A DNA stretch of 37,778 nucleotides from Psychrobacter urativorans (GTDB taxonomy: Bacteria > Pseudomonadota > Gammaproteobacteria > Pseudomonadales > Moraxellaceae): positions 1 to 37,778 of the forward strand of contig NZ_CAJHBR010000024.1 in assembly GCF_904846695.1 (NCBI RefSeq), in the 5' to 3' direction. This document shows positions 9,293-17,670 of the stretch, one piece after another. Made by a program: the position numbers and the translations under genes. The stretch's first letter is position 1. The number at the start of each line of letters is the position of its first letter. Below the pieces are notes generated by a model. It had not been told where the DNA came from. It did not search any database and worked only from the letters and a program-made list of their open reading frames with translations.

Positions 9293-9472
9293 AAAAATCC
9301 CTTTTTACATTTATTTTGTCGTAAAGTAATCAGTAGTAAAGTGGTTGGTAGCTAAGTCATTAGTAGCAGTGTTATTGGCAGTCAATCATTGAGGAGAACT
9401 TATCGCCCCTCAACGATCAACGACTAATAATCTAAAGATCAATTGGTGCTTATTTAATGACCACAAGCTTGC

Positions 9473-10624
9473 TTACATAAAGCGTGATGCAAGCTCTTTC
9501 ATGATTTCATTAGTACCACCATAGACTTTTTGTACTCGAGCATCAGCATGTAGACGGGCAATTGGATACTCCGTCATATAGCCATAACCACCGAATAGCT
9601 GCACACACTCATCTAATACTTCACATTGCTTTTCAGTTACCCAATACTTAATCAATGATGCGTGCGGTACTGACAACTTACCTTCTAATAACGCATCAAT
9701 AGCGGCATCACACATGCTGCGCGAAGCTAAGTAATCGGCATAACATTCAGCCATTTTAAAGCGGGTGTTTTGGAATTTCCAAATTGGCTTACCGAAAGCT
9801 TCACGTTCTTTAACGTAATCAAGGGTCAAATCGATACCCAACTTCATAGCACCAACACCCGTCAAAGCAATAATCAGACGTTCACGTGGTAACTCTTGCA
9901 TAAGCTGAATAAAGCCCATACCTTCTACGCCGCCTAAAACGTTCTTTTGCGGTACACGCATATCATTAAAGAACAGCTCAGAAGTATCTTGCGATGCTAG
10001 ACCGCTCTTTTTAAGCTTTTGACCGCGCTGAAAGCCAGGATTACCCTCAGTTTCAACTACGATTAGTGAGACGCCTTGTGCGCCTTTTTCACGATCTGTC
10101 TTACAGGCGATAACTACAAGGTTGCAATGCTGACCATTGGTAATAAATATTTTTGAACCGTTGATGATGTAATCGTCACCATCTTTTACCGCATAAGTCT
10201 TAATGCTCTGTAGATCTGAACCAGTACCAGGTTCAGTCATAGCGATAGCAGAGATATATTCACCAGAAGCCATCTTAGGCAACCATGATTTTCTCTGCTC
10301 TTCGGTACCATGATTTAAGATATAAGGAGCAATAATCCCTGAATGAACTAAACCACCAAACCCAGCTTGGTTAGCTTCAGCTTGCGCATAGATAAGAGCC
10401 GCTTCGTGACCGAAATCACCACCGCCGCCGCCGTACTCTTCTGGCATAGAAGCACATAAGAAACCATTGGCACCAGCTTCTTCCCATGCAGCACGATCTA
10501 TCATACCGTTAGCACGCCATTCTTCATCTTTATGATCCCAAGATTTAAACATCTTAAGCGCACTGTCATGTACCATTTGATGCTCTTCGGTCATCCAGTT
10601 TGGGGTGAAATGTTCAATACTCAT
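9473..10624 (-). CDS. Acyl-CoA dehydrogenase (LCAD-like)
   Basis: FAD enzyme for the first beta-oxidation step, passing electrons to ETF. Its 383 residues match the family. IAMTEPGTGSDLQSIKT (127-143) and ITNGQHCNLVVIA (161-173) are the flavin-binding signatures. The C-terminal motif reads VYGGTNEIMKELASR, with G369 where short- and medium-chain enzymes carry the catalytic Glu. E248 in PRERLIIA aligns with the alternative catalytic Glu of LCAD and isovaleryl-CoA dehydrogenase, so it is expected to be active with long or branched substrates. AAGGA precedes the ATG. This is the promoter-proximal gene of the cluster and faces the TetR gene across 454 bp with two palindromic sites. Confidence 0.9.
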   Translation of the reverse strand: MSIEHFTPNWMTEEHQMVHDSALKMFKSWDHKDEEWRANGMIDRAAWEEAGANGFLCASMPEEYGGGGGDFGHEAALIYAQAEANQAGFGGLVHSGIIAPYILNHGTEEQRKSWLPKMASGEYISAIAMTEPGTGSDLQSIKTYAVKDGDDYIINGSKIFITNGQHCNLVVIACKTDREKGAQGVSLIVVETEGNPGFQRGQKLKKSGLASQDTSELFFNDMRVPQKNVLGGVEGMGFIQLMQELPRERLIIALTGVGAMKLGIDLTLDYVKEREAFGKPIWKFQNTRFKMAECYADYLASRSMCDAAIDALLEGKLSVPHASLIKYWVTEKQCEVLDECVQLFGGYGYMTEYPIARLHADARVQKVYGGTNEIMKELASRFM

Positions 10625-10761
10625 ATCGTCTATCCTTGATCGGGTTGAATTAGTTAGGCTAAATGAACGGGTTTAAATCAACAATACTTAGTTTAGAGGC
10701 TTGTGCTTACGTTGAATAATAGTGAGTAGTCGTTACGTTATTATCAACTCAATATATAATG

Positions 10762-10775
10762 GTAATCTCAATTAC
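10762..10775. promoter_or_regulatory. Candidate TetR operator, copy 1
   Basis: GTAATCTCAATTAC has 5-bp arms GTAAT/ATTAC around CTCA; including the outer G and C the arms are GGTAAT/ATTACC. It is preceded by TATAATG. It differs from copy 2 at two of 14 positions. It is expected to bind the adjacent TetR-family protein. Confidence 0.6.
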
Positions 10776-10872
10776 CCTTAAGATATTTAGCTATAAACCA
10801 TGTTATCGCTCGTTCCTATAACCTATATATTAGGAAAATAAATACCAATACGCAATCATTTAGTTTATAATA

Positions 10873-10886
10873 GTAATTTAAATTAC
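10873..10886. promoter_or_regulatory. Candidate TetR operator, copy 2
   Basis: GTAATTTAAATTAC is a perfect 14-bp palindrome preceded by TATAATA and followed by C. Its centre is 111 bp from that of copy 1. It overlaps the proposed -10 of the minus-strand promoter. This arrangement fits repression of both divergent directions. Confidence 0.65.
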
Positions 10887-11078
10887 CTTAAATAATTATT
10901 ATCAAATTCTCATAGAGTCTACTTATTAAAAAACTATTGTTCAATATATAATTCACTAATCTTATTATCAGACGCCCTATTACCCATAAAGCGCCTATTT
11001 ATAAATACTATCCATTATCCTATCGATGCTAAAATAAATAATCAGGCTAACCCTATCGATAATCCAAATAACGACGCT

Positions 11079-11795
11079 ATGAGCAATGACACGATTAGCA
11101 AAGTGAGTAATATTATGAGTCAACCAATAAACAGCAAAGTCGATAGCAAAGCAAAGCTTGCCGCTGATGACAGTAACGATAGTAGTGAGCCGCTAGCCCC
11201 TCTATCTTCAATGCGACCGGCCACTTTAGATAAGATTGAAAAAGCAGTTCGATATCTGTTCGCCGGTTATGATGCGCAAGATGTCACTATGATTCAGATC
11301 GCTAATACGGCTAATGTATCGCTGCAAACGCTGTATAAGTACTTCGGTGACAAACAAACTGTGCTTTATACTATTATGGATAGAGTGTTGGCACGGCTGG
11401 CTACGCGGATGATGGATCACCTACAAGGGATTGATAGTGTTAAAGAGCGCTTAAGAAAAACTTTGTGGGTAAGTTTAGATTTTGTCGATAATCATCCTGA
11501 TGCCGTTATGGTGCTGTCTGCGGTATCAGTCTCACGTTTTCGCCATATTGCTATTTATGAGAATAAAGAACTTATCAATGCGTTTTTGAGTGTGTTAGCA
11601 GATGGGCAGCGACGCGGTGTCCTTAATGACAAAGTACCGCTATACGTGCTGTTTGATGTGTTTATGGGCTTTATTAGTCGTCTAGGACTGATGCATATCA
11701 TTCGCCAAACCAACAAGCCTATCAGTGCAGATTTTGATGCTTTGTTCGAGATGCTCTGGCGCTCCATGTCTAAACCTGAAGCTATTGAGGATTAA
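11079..11795 (+). CDS. TetR/AcrR-family transcriptional regulator, probable repressor of the beta-oxidation cluster
   Basis: DNA-binding repressor of 238 residues. After a polar, probably disordered stretch of about 45 residues, a TetR N-terminal domain begins at MRPATLDKIEKAVRYLF. The helix-turn-helix is at about 70-89, VTMIQIANTANVSLQTLYKY, with the conserved TLYKYFGDK. The rest is helical ligand domain. It is divergent from the acyl-CoA dehydrogenase and next to two palindromes, so acyl-CoA or fatty-acid induction is the natural guess, as for FadR-type TetR proteins (inference). The start is uncertain: ATG 11079 has no clear ribosome site, and ATG 11115 (residue 13) is an alternative with little better support. 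Confidence 0.85.
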   Translation: MSNDTISKVSNIMSQPINSKVDSKAKLAADDSNDSSEPLAPLSSMRPATLDKIEKAVRYLFAGYDAQDVTMIQIANTANVSLQTLYKYFGDKQTVLYTIMDRVLARLATRMMDHLQGIDSVKERLRKTLWVSLDFVDNHPDAVMVLSAVSVSRFRHIAIYENKELINAFLSVLADGQRRGVLNDKVPLYVLFDVFMGFISRLGLMHIIRQTNKPISADFDALFEMLWRSMSKPEAIED

Positions 11796-11948
11796 CGTAG
11801 CCATCCATTATAGTAGTCGCTAATCATTACAGCCGTTACTCAAAGCTCAATAGTGCTATGCTTATTTAAGCTGTAGTGCTCTAGCCTACTATCATTCAAT
11901 AATATAAAAATCGTACTTAAAACGGATAAGCGTACTGAGCTATATCGC

Positions 11949-12362
11949 TTAAAAATCCACCTTACCGCGCAAGGCTTTAGTCTTACCGCGTTGGGTTTTG
12001 TTATCTACCCGTTTGCGCTTGGCATTCCTACTAGGCTTAGTCGCTCTACGGGTCTTATTGACGTGAGTGGCTTTTTTGATAAAACTCTGTAAGCGCTCAA
12101 AAGCGTCAGCCTTATTCTTCTCTTGCGTGCGAAACTGCTGGGCCTTGATGATGAATACCCCATCCTTAGTAATGCGCCCATCTTTACTGTCTAATAGACG
12201 TTGCTGGTTAAGCTCGCTAAGGCTTGAAGCTTTTATATCAAAACGCAGATGGATGGCCGAGGATACTTTGTTAACGTTTTGGCCACCTGCGCCTTGCGAG
12301 CGTATGGCAGTAATCTCAACCTCATTATCATCCAGGCTAATAGTCGGACTTATAAAAATCAT
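11949..12362 (-). CDS. arfB: Alternative ribosome-rescue peptidyl-tRNA hydrolase ArfB
   Basis: It releases peptidyl-tRNA from ribosomes stalled on mRNAs lacking a stop codon. The protein has 137 residues, like E. coli YaeJ (140). The catalytic GGQ motif is at 26-28 in SQGAGGQNVNKVSSAIHLRF. The C-terminal about 40 residues are Lys/Arg-rich (HVNKTRRATKPSRNAKRKR), the tail that senses the empty mRNA channel. It lacks the extra domain of class I release factors. It is convergent with the TetR gene and about 60 bp downstream of the CoA-ester lyase. No strong ribosome site is seen before the ATG. Confidence 0.93.
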   Translation of the reverse strand: MIFISPTISLDDNEVEITAIRSQGAGGQNVNKVSSAIHLRFDIKASSLSELNQQRLLDSKDGRITKDGVFIIKAQQFRTQEKNKADAFERLQSFIKKATHVNKTRRATKPSRNAKRKRVDNKTQRGKTKALRGKVDF

Positions 12363-12424
12363 AATTTACTTATAAAGTAGTTAATAGGAATAGTTAATTG
12401 GGGGTAGACGCTAGTCTAGCAAGG

Positions 12425-13285
12425 CTAATTAGCGCTTTGTAGTAACTGACGGCAACGCTGCACTACTGGTGCATCTACCATATTGCCATCTATTTTAAAC
12501 ACTGCCTGACCACTGCGCTCGAATTCGGCTATTACCTTTTTGGCAAAATCAAGCTGCTGCTCTGTAGGTTGCAAGGCTTGTTGGACAATCGCCACTTGCT
12601 TAGGATGGATACAGAGCATACCTGACATCCCCATCTGCGACCACAACGTCACTCTATCTTTTAGCCCTGCCTCATCCTTAAAGTCTGCATAAATACTATC
12701 AATAGGAGCAGATAGCTGATTAGCTCTGGAGCTAACTAGTAGCTGATAGCGCAGCTGATTGGCGACGATATCGGCAGCTGCAGTACCTACTTGTACTCGT
12801 AAATCATTACACAAGTCCAAAAATCCATAGCTAAAGGCTACTAAGCCTAGGGCTTTAGCCATAGCATCTACTTGATACAAGCCGACAGCGGTCTCTATTA
12901 ACGCTACAACCGCCAAGTCAGTGTGTTGATATAAATGCTCAATATCAGCGGCTTGCTCAGCCTTAGCCAGTATTATTCCAGCGAGATTAGGGAGTCGCTG
13001 GCATAACGCTACGTCATTGGCAAACTCGCTACTAGTCGCTTGATTGATTCGCAGCCAAAGCGGTTGATAGGCAGCGCTGTTATAGTAGTCTTCTATTGCC
13101 AAGCGTGCTTGCGCCTTGTCCACTAGAGCTACGGCATCTTCTAAATCGATGATGACGGCATCAGCCCCACTCGCAAAGGCTTTTGCTACTCGGTCTATCC
13201 TAGTAGCTGGGACAAATAACCAGCTTTTGGTATTAGCAACCTTAATAATAGTGGCGCTCACTTTAGCGTTGATAGCTGATTTCAT
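12425..13285 (-). CDS. HpcH/HpaI-CitE family CoA-ester lyase
   Basis: TIM-barrel lyase of 286 residues, resembling CitE, malyl-CoA lyase or citramalyl-CoA lyase. SWLFVPATRIDRVAKAFASG opens the barrel at 21-40. DLED (47-50), R79 in WLRIN, E131 in LIETAVG and D157 in YGFLDL correspond to the Mg2+ and CoA-ester binding set. GMSGMLCIHPKQV near 230-242 is the typical C-terminal signature. AAGGAC precedes the ATG. No citrate lyase alpha or gamma subunits are nearby, so a stand-alone acyl-CoA lyase is likely. The substrate is unknown; citramalyl- or malyl-CoA are candidates. It is divergent from the aminotransferase gene. Confidence 0.82.
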   Translation of the reverse strand: MKSAINAKVSATIIKVANTKSWLFVPATRIDRVAKAFASGADAVIIDLEDAVALVDKAQARLAIEDYYNSAAYQPLWLRINQATSSEFANDVALCQRLPNLAGIILAKAEQAADIEHLYQHTDLAVVALIETAVGLYQVDAMAKALGLVAFSYGFLDLCNDLRVQVGTAAADIVANQLRYQLLVSSRANQLSAPIDSIYADFKDEAGLKDRVTLWSQMGMSGMLCIHPKQVAIVQQALQPTEQQLDFAKKVIAEFERSGQAVFKIDGNMVDAPVVQRCRQLLQSAN

Positions 13286-13428
13286 AGTTAAAGTCCTTAT
13301 AATAGTTGATACATTATAGGATAGATTTTATATTGAGATAATAATCAATCTAGCTTATGCTTTTAGCTGACTTAAGTGGCTTAACTTGATGGATATACTT
13401 TATTAATAACAACAGGAATATAAATAAC

Positions 13429-14631
13429 ATGTTTGCAAATATCGACTATTATGCTGGCGACCCTATTTTAGGACTTATGGATAAGTTCGTGGCTGACCCT
13501 AATCCCAATAAAGTAAATTTAGGTATAGGCATCTACTATGATGAGAACGGTCAATTACCGGTACTTGATTGTGTAAAAACTGCTGAACAACGCATTGCCA
13601 ACCCAATCGCTCCTAGACCTTATTTACCGATGGCCGGCCTACCTGGGCATCGGCAAGCTTGTCAAGATTTACTCTTTGGCAAAGACGCTCAAATATTGCA
13701 ACAAGGGCGTGTAGCTACTATCGCCACCCTTGGCGGATCTGGTGCTTTAAAGGTAGGCGCCGAGTTCCTCCATGAGTGGTTTCCACAGTCTAAGTGTTAT
13801 GTCAGCGATCCGACGTGGAGCAACCACATTGCTATCTTTGAAGGCTGTGATATCGAAGTAGGCAGTTATCCTTATTATGACAAAGCCAGTAGTAGTATCA
13901 AATTCGATGAGATGATCGATTTTGTGAAAAAGCTTAAGAAGCAAGACGTGCTATTACTGCATCCGTGCTGTCATAACCCCACCGGAATGGACTTGACCCA
14001 ACAGCAATGGGACACGCTGCTAGAAGTCATTAAGCAACATGAGCTTATTCCCTTCATGGACATTGCTTATCAAGGCTTTGGCGAGGATATGGACAGCGAT
14101 GCTTATGCCATTCGTAAAGCTGTCGATATGGGCTTGCCAGTATTCGTCAGTAACTCATATTCTAAGAACTTATCACTATATGGTGAGCGAGTTGGGGGTT
14201 TATCAATAGTTTGTCCTACTGCCGATGAAGCTGAGCGCGTATTTGGACAGCTGAACTTTGTGGTACGTCGCATCTACACTAGCCCGCCAGCACATGGTGG
14301 TCATGTGGTCGACATCGTTATGAATGATGATAAGTTATATCAGCAATGGGTCAACGAAGTCTATAGTATGCGTGACCGTATTAAGGCTATGCGCCTCAAA
14401 CTTAAGTCAATACTAGAAACTGAGCTTGCTGATTTTGATTATAATTTTGATTATATTACTCGTCAAAATGGAATGTTTAGCTTTACTGGCTTAACCACCG
14501 AGCAAGTCGAGCGCTTACAGAGCGAGTTCGGTGTTTACTTAGTCTCTAACTCACGCATGTGCATGGCCGGTCTCAATGTTAACAACGTTGATTATGTCGC
14601 TCAAGCGATGGCAACTGTGCTAAAAGGGTGA
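13429..14631 (+). CDS. tyrB: Aromatic amino acid aminotransferase (TyrB/AspC class I)
   Basis: PLP-dependent transamination of aromatic amino acids and aspartate with 2-oxoglutarate. The length is 400, slightly above the family value of 397. NLGIGIYYDENGQLP (30-44) is the class Ia N-terminal motif. N183 in CHNPTG, D211 and Y214 in DIAYQG, K246 in SNSYSKNLSLYGERVG (Schiff base) and R254 are the PLP-binding set. A late Arg lies in SNSRMCMAGL for the carboxylate. AGGAATATAAATAAC precedes the ATG. It stands alone, with a long inverted repeat downstream. The choice of tyrB over aspC is by general resemblance. Confidence 0.88.
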   Translation: MFANIDYYAGDPILGLMDKFVADPNPNKVNLGIGIYYDENGQLPVLDCVKTAEQRIANPIAPRPYLPMAGLPGHRQACQDLLFGKDAQILQQGRVATIATLGGSGALKVGAEFLHEWFPQSKCYVSDPTWSNHIAIFEGCDIEVGSYPYYDKASSSIKFDEMIDFVKKLKKQDVLLLHPCCHNPTGMDLTQQQWDTLLEVIKQHELIPFMDIAYQGFGEDMDSDAYAIRKAVDMGLPVFVSNSYSKNLSLYGERVGGLSIVCPTADEAERVFGQLNFVVRRIYTSPPAHGGHVVDIVMNDDKLYQQWVNEVYSMRDRIKAMRLKLKSILETELADFDYNFDYITRQNGMFSFTGLTTEQVERLQSEFGVYLVSNSRMCMAGLNVNNVDYVAQAMATVLKG

Positions 14632-14693
14632 TTATCTGCATAGAGTATTAGCACTTTTGATGACTTAAGTCGGTTATCAACTCGCCAAATGCT

Positions 14694-14732
14694 ACTGATA
14701 AAAATAACTCAGTTTATGTTATTTTTATCAGT
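14694..14732 (+). terminator. Long perfect inverted repeat after the aminotransferase gene
   Basis: Fifteen-bp perfect arms, ACTGATAAAAATAAC (14694-14708) and its complement (14718-14732), enclose a 9-nt loop. The stem is AT-rich, with a run of five T inside the right arm and no T-tail after it, so it may be a weak terminator or an mRNA-protecting hairpin. Confidence 0.5.
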
Positions 14733-14813
14733 CATACCCATTGCTAGCTTTTGAAAAAAAAACTGGTTACACTCAAGTAATAAGCCTGCCACACTCACGA
14801 CAAGGAAGTCGCT

Positions 14814-16694
14814 ATGAACCTCAATACTGCTCGCCCCCTCATTAGTCATGCCAACCTTAAAACCTTTACTAAAAGCGTGCTTGCCCTTAGTTTATCTGTC
14901 GCTGGTATTGCTCATGCTAGCGAGTACAGCAGTGTCACATTCTTTGGTGATAGCCTAACTGATGGCGGTTATTTTAGCCCAATTATTCCCGGTGGTGCTC
15001 AATTCACTACTAACCCTGATAATACTTGGGCAACCTCTTTTGCTGAGCAGCTCGGCACAACCTCAGTAGCTAATAAATTCAGTAAGCCTCAAACTGGTAA
15101 TAACTATGCTATCGGTGGTGCAAGAGCCGGTAAAGAAGTTACTAATGATGCTTTTGGATTTGATATTCCTGTGGCTTCGGCTAGTACCCAAGTTAACAAT
15201 TATCTGACTAATAATAAGGTCGATCCTAACGGACTGTATGTCGTTTGGGCTGGAGCGAATGACTTACTGGCGGCTTCTAAAGATCCGGCTAATGCTCAAA
15301 CTATCGTTGGTACAGCCGTAGGCAGTCAGATTGCCACAGTTAAAGCCCTAAAAGATAAGGGCGCAAACTACATCTTAGTGCCTAATATTCCGGATATAGG
15401 CCTCACCCCTGATGCGATTAAGGGTGGAGCGGTGGTACAAGGCCAAAGCACTTTTATCAGCAATCAGTATAACCAAGCCATGCTCAATGGCGTAGCAGCT
15501 ACAGGCGCTAACATCATACCGCTAGATATGTTTAGTCTACTGCAACAAGTTGCTGCTAAGCCTACAGCTTATGGCTTTACCAATATGACTGAAAAAGCTT
15601 GTAGCAAGAATGTAGTTGTAGATAGCTCATTACTCTGTGGTCCTAATAATTTAGTGACACCAGATGCTAATGAAACTTACTTTTTTGCTGATGGTATCCA
15701 CCCTACTGGCCGTGCCCATCAACTGATAGCTGACTATGCCAATGCCGTAGTCACAGCGCCAAGTCAAATTGGCGTGCTGCCCCATATCGCGACCAAAGTA
15801 GGCCTTGCGACCAATGAGCGCTTACAATCTCACGTCAATCAAATTCAGAACAGTGAGCAAAGAGTAGCGCGCAGCATATGGGCCACAGGCGAAATTGAAC
15901 AGCAGGATATTGCTGGGTTTGAGAGTGATGGTAATGGGCAATTATTAGTAGGGGTAGACTTTGCCCATGCTAACTCACCAAATGCGGTAACCGGTCTCTA
16001 CGGCAATATCACTCGCAAGGACTTTGATAACTCAAATGTCTCTTCAGGTCTTAGCGATATCGGTATTGATGAGCTTGGTTTTGGCATTTATCATACTAAT
16101 ACTCTCGAGCAATTGGGGGGTATACAGATCAATGGTGCTATCGGCTTTGGCTCTATGGATATTGATGTCACCCGCACAGTCAATCTAGGCGGTAATAAAC
16201 AAAACTTTAACTCAGATGCTGACGGCAAGCGCCTTTACGCTAGCTTGCAAGCGGGCTATCCGCTGCAAGTAAACAATACCAGCTTCACACCCTATCTTGG
16301 TGCTACGGTAAATCGGGTTAAAATAGATGCCTTAAAAGAGCAAGAAATGTCCGGTATTGCCATGCAGTTCAATGAGCAAAAATATACTACGACTTATGGT
16401 AAGCTTGGGGTAAAAGCCCAGCACAGCTTAGCTGAAAACCTCAATATCTTCGGTGATCTACATTATCAAAAGCGTCTAAGTGATGATCGTGACGACGTTT
16501 CAGCACGCTTAAATACTATTCAAAGCATTAGCTTTAATACTCCTACTATCGACACTGACGATGATAACTTTGGTATGACCTTGGGCTTGTCTCGTAACTT
16601 TGGTATGCTTAATGCCAATGCTGGTATCACTCATTTAAAAGGTGATAATGACGATTCAACTAGTGTGTTTGTCGGGCTTAGCGGCGCATTTTAA
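14814..16694 (+). CDS. estA: Autotransporter GDSL esterase/lipase (EstA type)
   Basis: Outer-membrane anchored lipolytic esterase, 626 residues. The signal peptide runs to about 35, ending in HAS. The GDSL block VTFFGDSLTDGG gives nucleophile S47. WAGANDLL is block III (oxyanion Asn). D293 and H296 in ADGIHPTGRAH complete the triad. The C-terminal about 270 residues are amphipathic strands ending in F626 (GLSGAF), the autotransporter barrel with the BAM-recognised terminal Phe. It is similar to Pseudomonas EstA and Moraxella McaP/Psychrobacter EstPc. It releases fatty acids at the cell surface, which links it in function to the beta-oxidation genes. AAGGAAGTCGCT precedes the ATG, and a strong terminator follows. 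Confidence 0.92.
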   Translation: MNLNTARPLISHANLKTFTKSVLALSLSVAGIAHASEYSSVTFFGDSLTDGGYFSPIIPGGAQFTTNPDNTWATSFAEQLGTTSVANKFSKPQTGNNYAIGGARAGKEVTNDAFGFDIPVASASTQVNNYLTNNKVDPNGLYVVWAGANDLLAASKDPANAQTIVGTAVGSQIATVKALKDKGANYILVPNIPDIGLTPDAIKGGAVVQGQSTFISNQYNQAMLNGVAATGANIIPLDMFSLLQQVAAKPTAYGFTNMTEKACSKNVVVDSSLLCGPNNLVTPDANETYFFADGIHPTGRAHQLIADYANAVVTAPSQIGVLPHIATKVGLATNERLQSHVNQIQNSEQRVARSIWATGEIEQQDIAGFESDGNGQLLVGVDFAHANSPNAVTGLYGNITRKDFDNSNVSSGLSDIGIDELGFGIYHTNTLEQLGGIQINGAIGFGSMDIDVTRTVNLGGNKQNFNSDADGKRLYASLQAGYPLQVNNTSFTPYLGATVNRVKIDALKEQEMSGIAMQFNEQKYTTTYGKLGVKAQHSLAENLNIFGDLHYQKRLSDDRDDVSARLNTIQSISFNTPTIDTDDDNFGMTLGLSRNFGMLNANAGITHLKGDNDDSTSVFVGLSGAF

Positions 16695-16744
16695 CTGACA
16701 AATTCAACAGAGACTAACTAACAGAACCTATCTTTATAAACAGC

Positions 16745-16785
16745 AACACCCGCTAAACCTTTTTATGGTCTAGCGGGTGTTTTTA
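16745..16785 (+). terminator. Rho-independent terminator of the esterase gene
   Basis: Eleven-bp perfect stem AACACCCGCTA (16745-16755) / TAGCGGGTGTT (16771-16781), loop of 15 nt, followed by TTTAAT. Confidence 0.85.
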
Positions 16786-16848
16786 ATAGGGCATAGCGTA
16801 AAAAAATATTAATTAAGTACAAAAAAGATCCATTAAATAATTAAACAG

Positions 16849-17610
16849 CTAAGCCAACATACCACCATCGACAATAACACAAGCGCCCGTAGTATAACTC
16901 GATGCATCGGAAACTAAGTACAAGACGGTACCTGCCATTTCATCAGGATCGGCGACGCGACCTAATGGGATCGCTCTGAGCGCCATATTGAGTACTTTGT
17001 CATTGCCTGTTAACGCTGAGGCAAATTTAGTGTCAGTAAGCCCTGGTAATAAAGCATTGACCCGAATATTTAGTGGGCCGCATTCTTTGGCAAAAGCCTT
17101 AGTCATGCTAATAACTGCCGCTTTAGTAATAGAATATATCCCTTGCTTATCGCCTGCGACTATACCGTTGACTGAGGCAGTATTTAGAATAACGCCGCCG
17201 CCCTGCTCACGCATCATTTTGCCAGCTGCTGTCGACATAAAGAAATAGCCCCGAATATTCACTTCGACCGTCTTATCAAAAGCCGCTTGGTCAGTATCTA
17301 AGATATGACCATAATAAGGATTAGCGGCGGCATTATTGACTAAGATATCGATTTGACCAAACTCGCTTTTTATATGCGCAAAAGTAGCGTCAATCTGTGC
17401 CATCTCGCCGACATGACAAGCAAACGCACTAGCCTTACCGCCATCAGCAACGATGCTATCAGCAACCGCTTGGCAAGCGTCGATCTTTCGGCTAGAGACG
17501 ATAACATGAGCTCCTCTAGAGGCTAACAAGCGCGCTATAGACTCACCGATGCCGCGACTAGCACCAGTCACTAAAGCAATCCTACCACTTAGATCAAATA
17601 AATCCTTCAT
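16849..17610 (-). CDS. Short-chain dehydrogenase/reductase (classical SDR), operon-distal
   Basis: Rossmann-fold oxidoreductase of 253 residues. TGASRGIG at 15-22 binds the nucleotide. NNAA is at 92-95, and N118, S146, Y159 and K163 (YSITK) are the catalytic tetrad. SSRK after the second strand (Arg41) suggests NADP(H). VDGGMLA is the usual C-terminus. AAGGAA precedes the ATG, 60 bp after the neighbouring SDR. It is the last of four minus-strand genes led by an acyl-CoA dehydrogenase, so a hydroxyacyl-CoA or alcohol substrate from the same pathway is likely. The substrate cannot be named from sequence. Confidence 0.88.
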   Translation of the reverse strand: MKDLFDLSGRIALVTGASRGIGESIARLLASRGAHVIVSSRKIDACQAVADSIVADGGKASAFACHVGEMAQIDATFAHIKSEFGQIDILVNNAAANPYYGHILDTDQAAFDKTVEVNIRGYFFMSTAAGKMMREQGGGVILNTASVNGIVAGDKQGIYSITKAAVISMTKAFAKECGPLNIRVNALLPGLTDTKFASALTGNDKVLNMALRAIPLGRVADPDEMAGTVLYLVSDASSYTTGACVIVDGGMLA

Positions 17611-17670
17611 TATTATTCCTTAGGTTATTAATAGTGCAGCAGTTCATTGCAAAACGGTTAATTGCCGATC

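Larger units (their letters stand above)
10625..11078. promoter_or_regulatory. Divergent control region of the beta-oxidation cluster and its TetR gene
   Basis: A 454-bp, very AT-rich region without a gene, holding two copies of a palindromic element described separately. A plausible minus-strand promoter for the acyl-CoA dehydrogenase is TTGATA (10905-10900), a 17-bp spacer and TTTAAA (10882-10877). This -10 lies inside the second palindrome, so bound repressor would block it. On the plus strand a TATAAT stands directly before each palindrome (10755-10760 and 10866-10871), suggesting autoregulated regulator promoters, although good -35 boxes are missing. Promoter assignments are inference. 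Confidence 0.55.

Noticed and set aside
9380..9420. TTGAGG...CCTCAA hairpin between thiolase and acyl-CoA dehydrogenase genes considered as terminator
   Set aside because: The stem is only about 6-7 bp and no T-run follows on the minus strand.
12067..12375. Plus-strand frame antisense to ArfB
   Set aside because: ArfB has an intact GGQ motif and basic tail on the minus strand; the opposite frame is a shadow.
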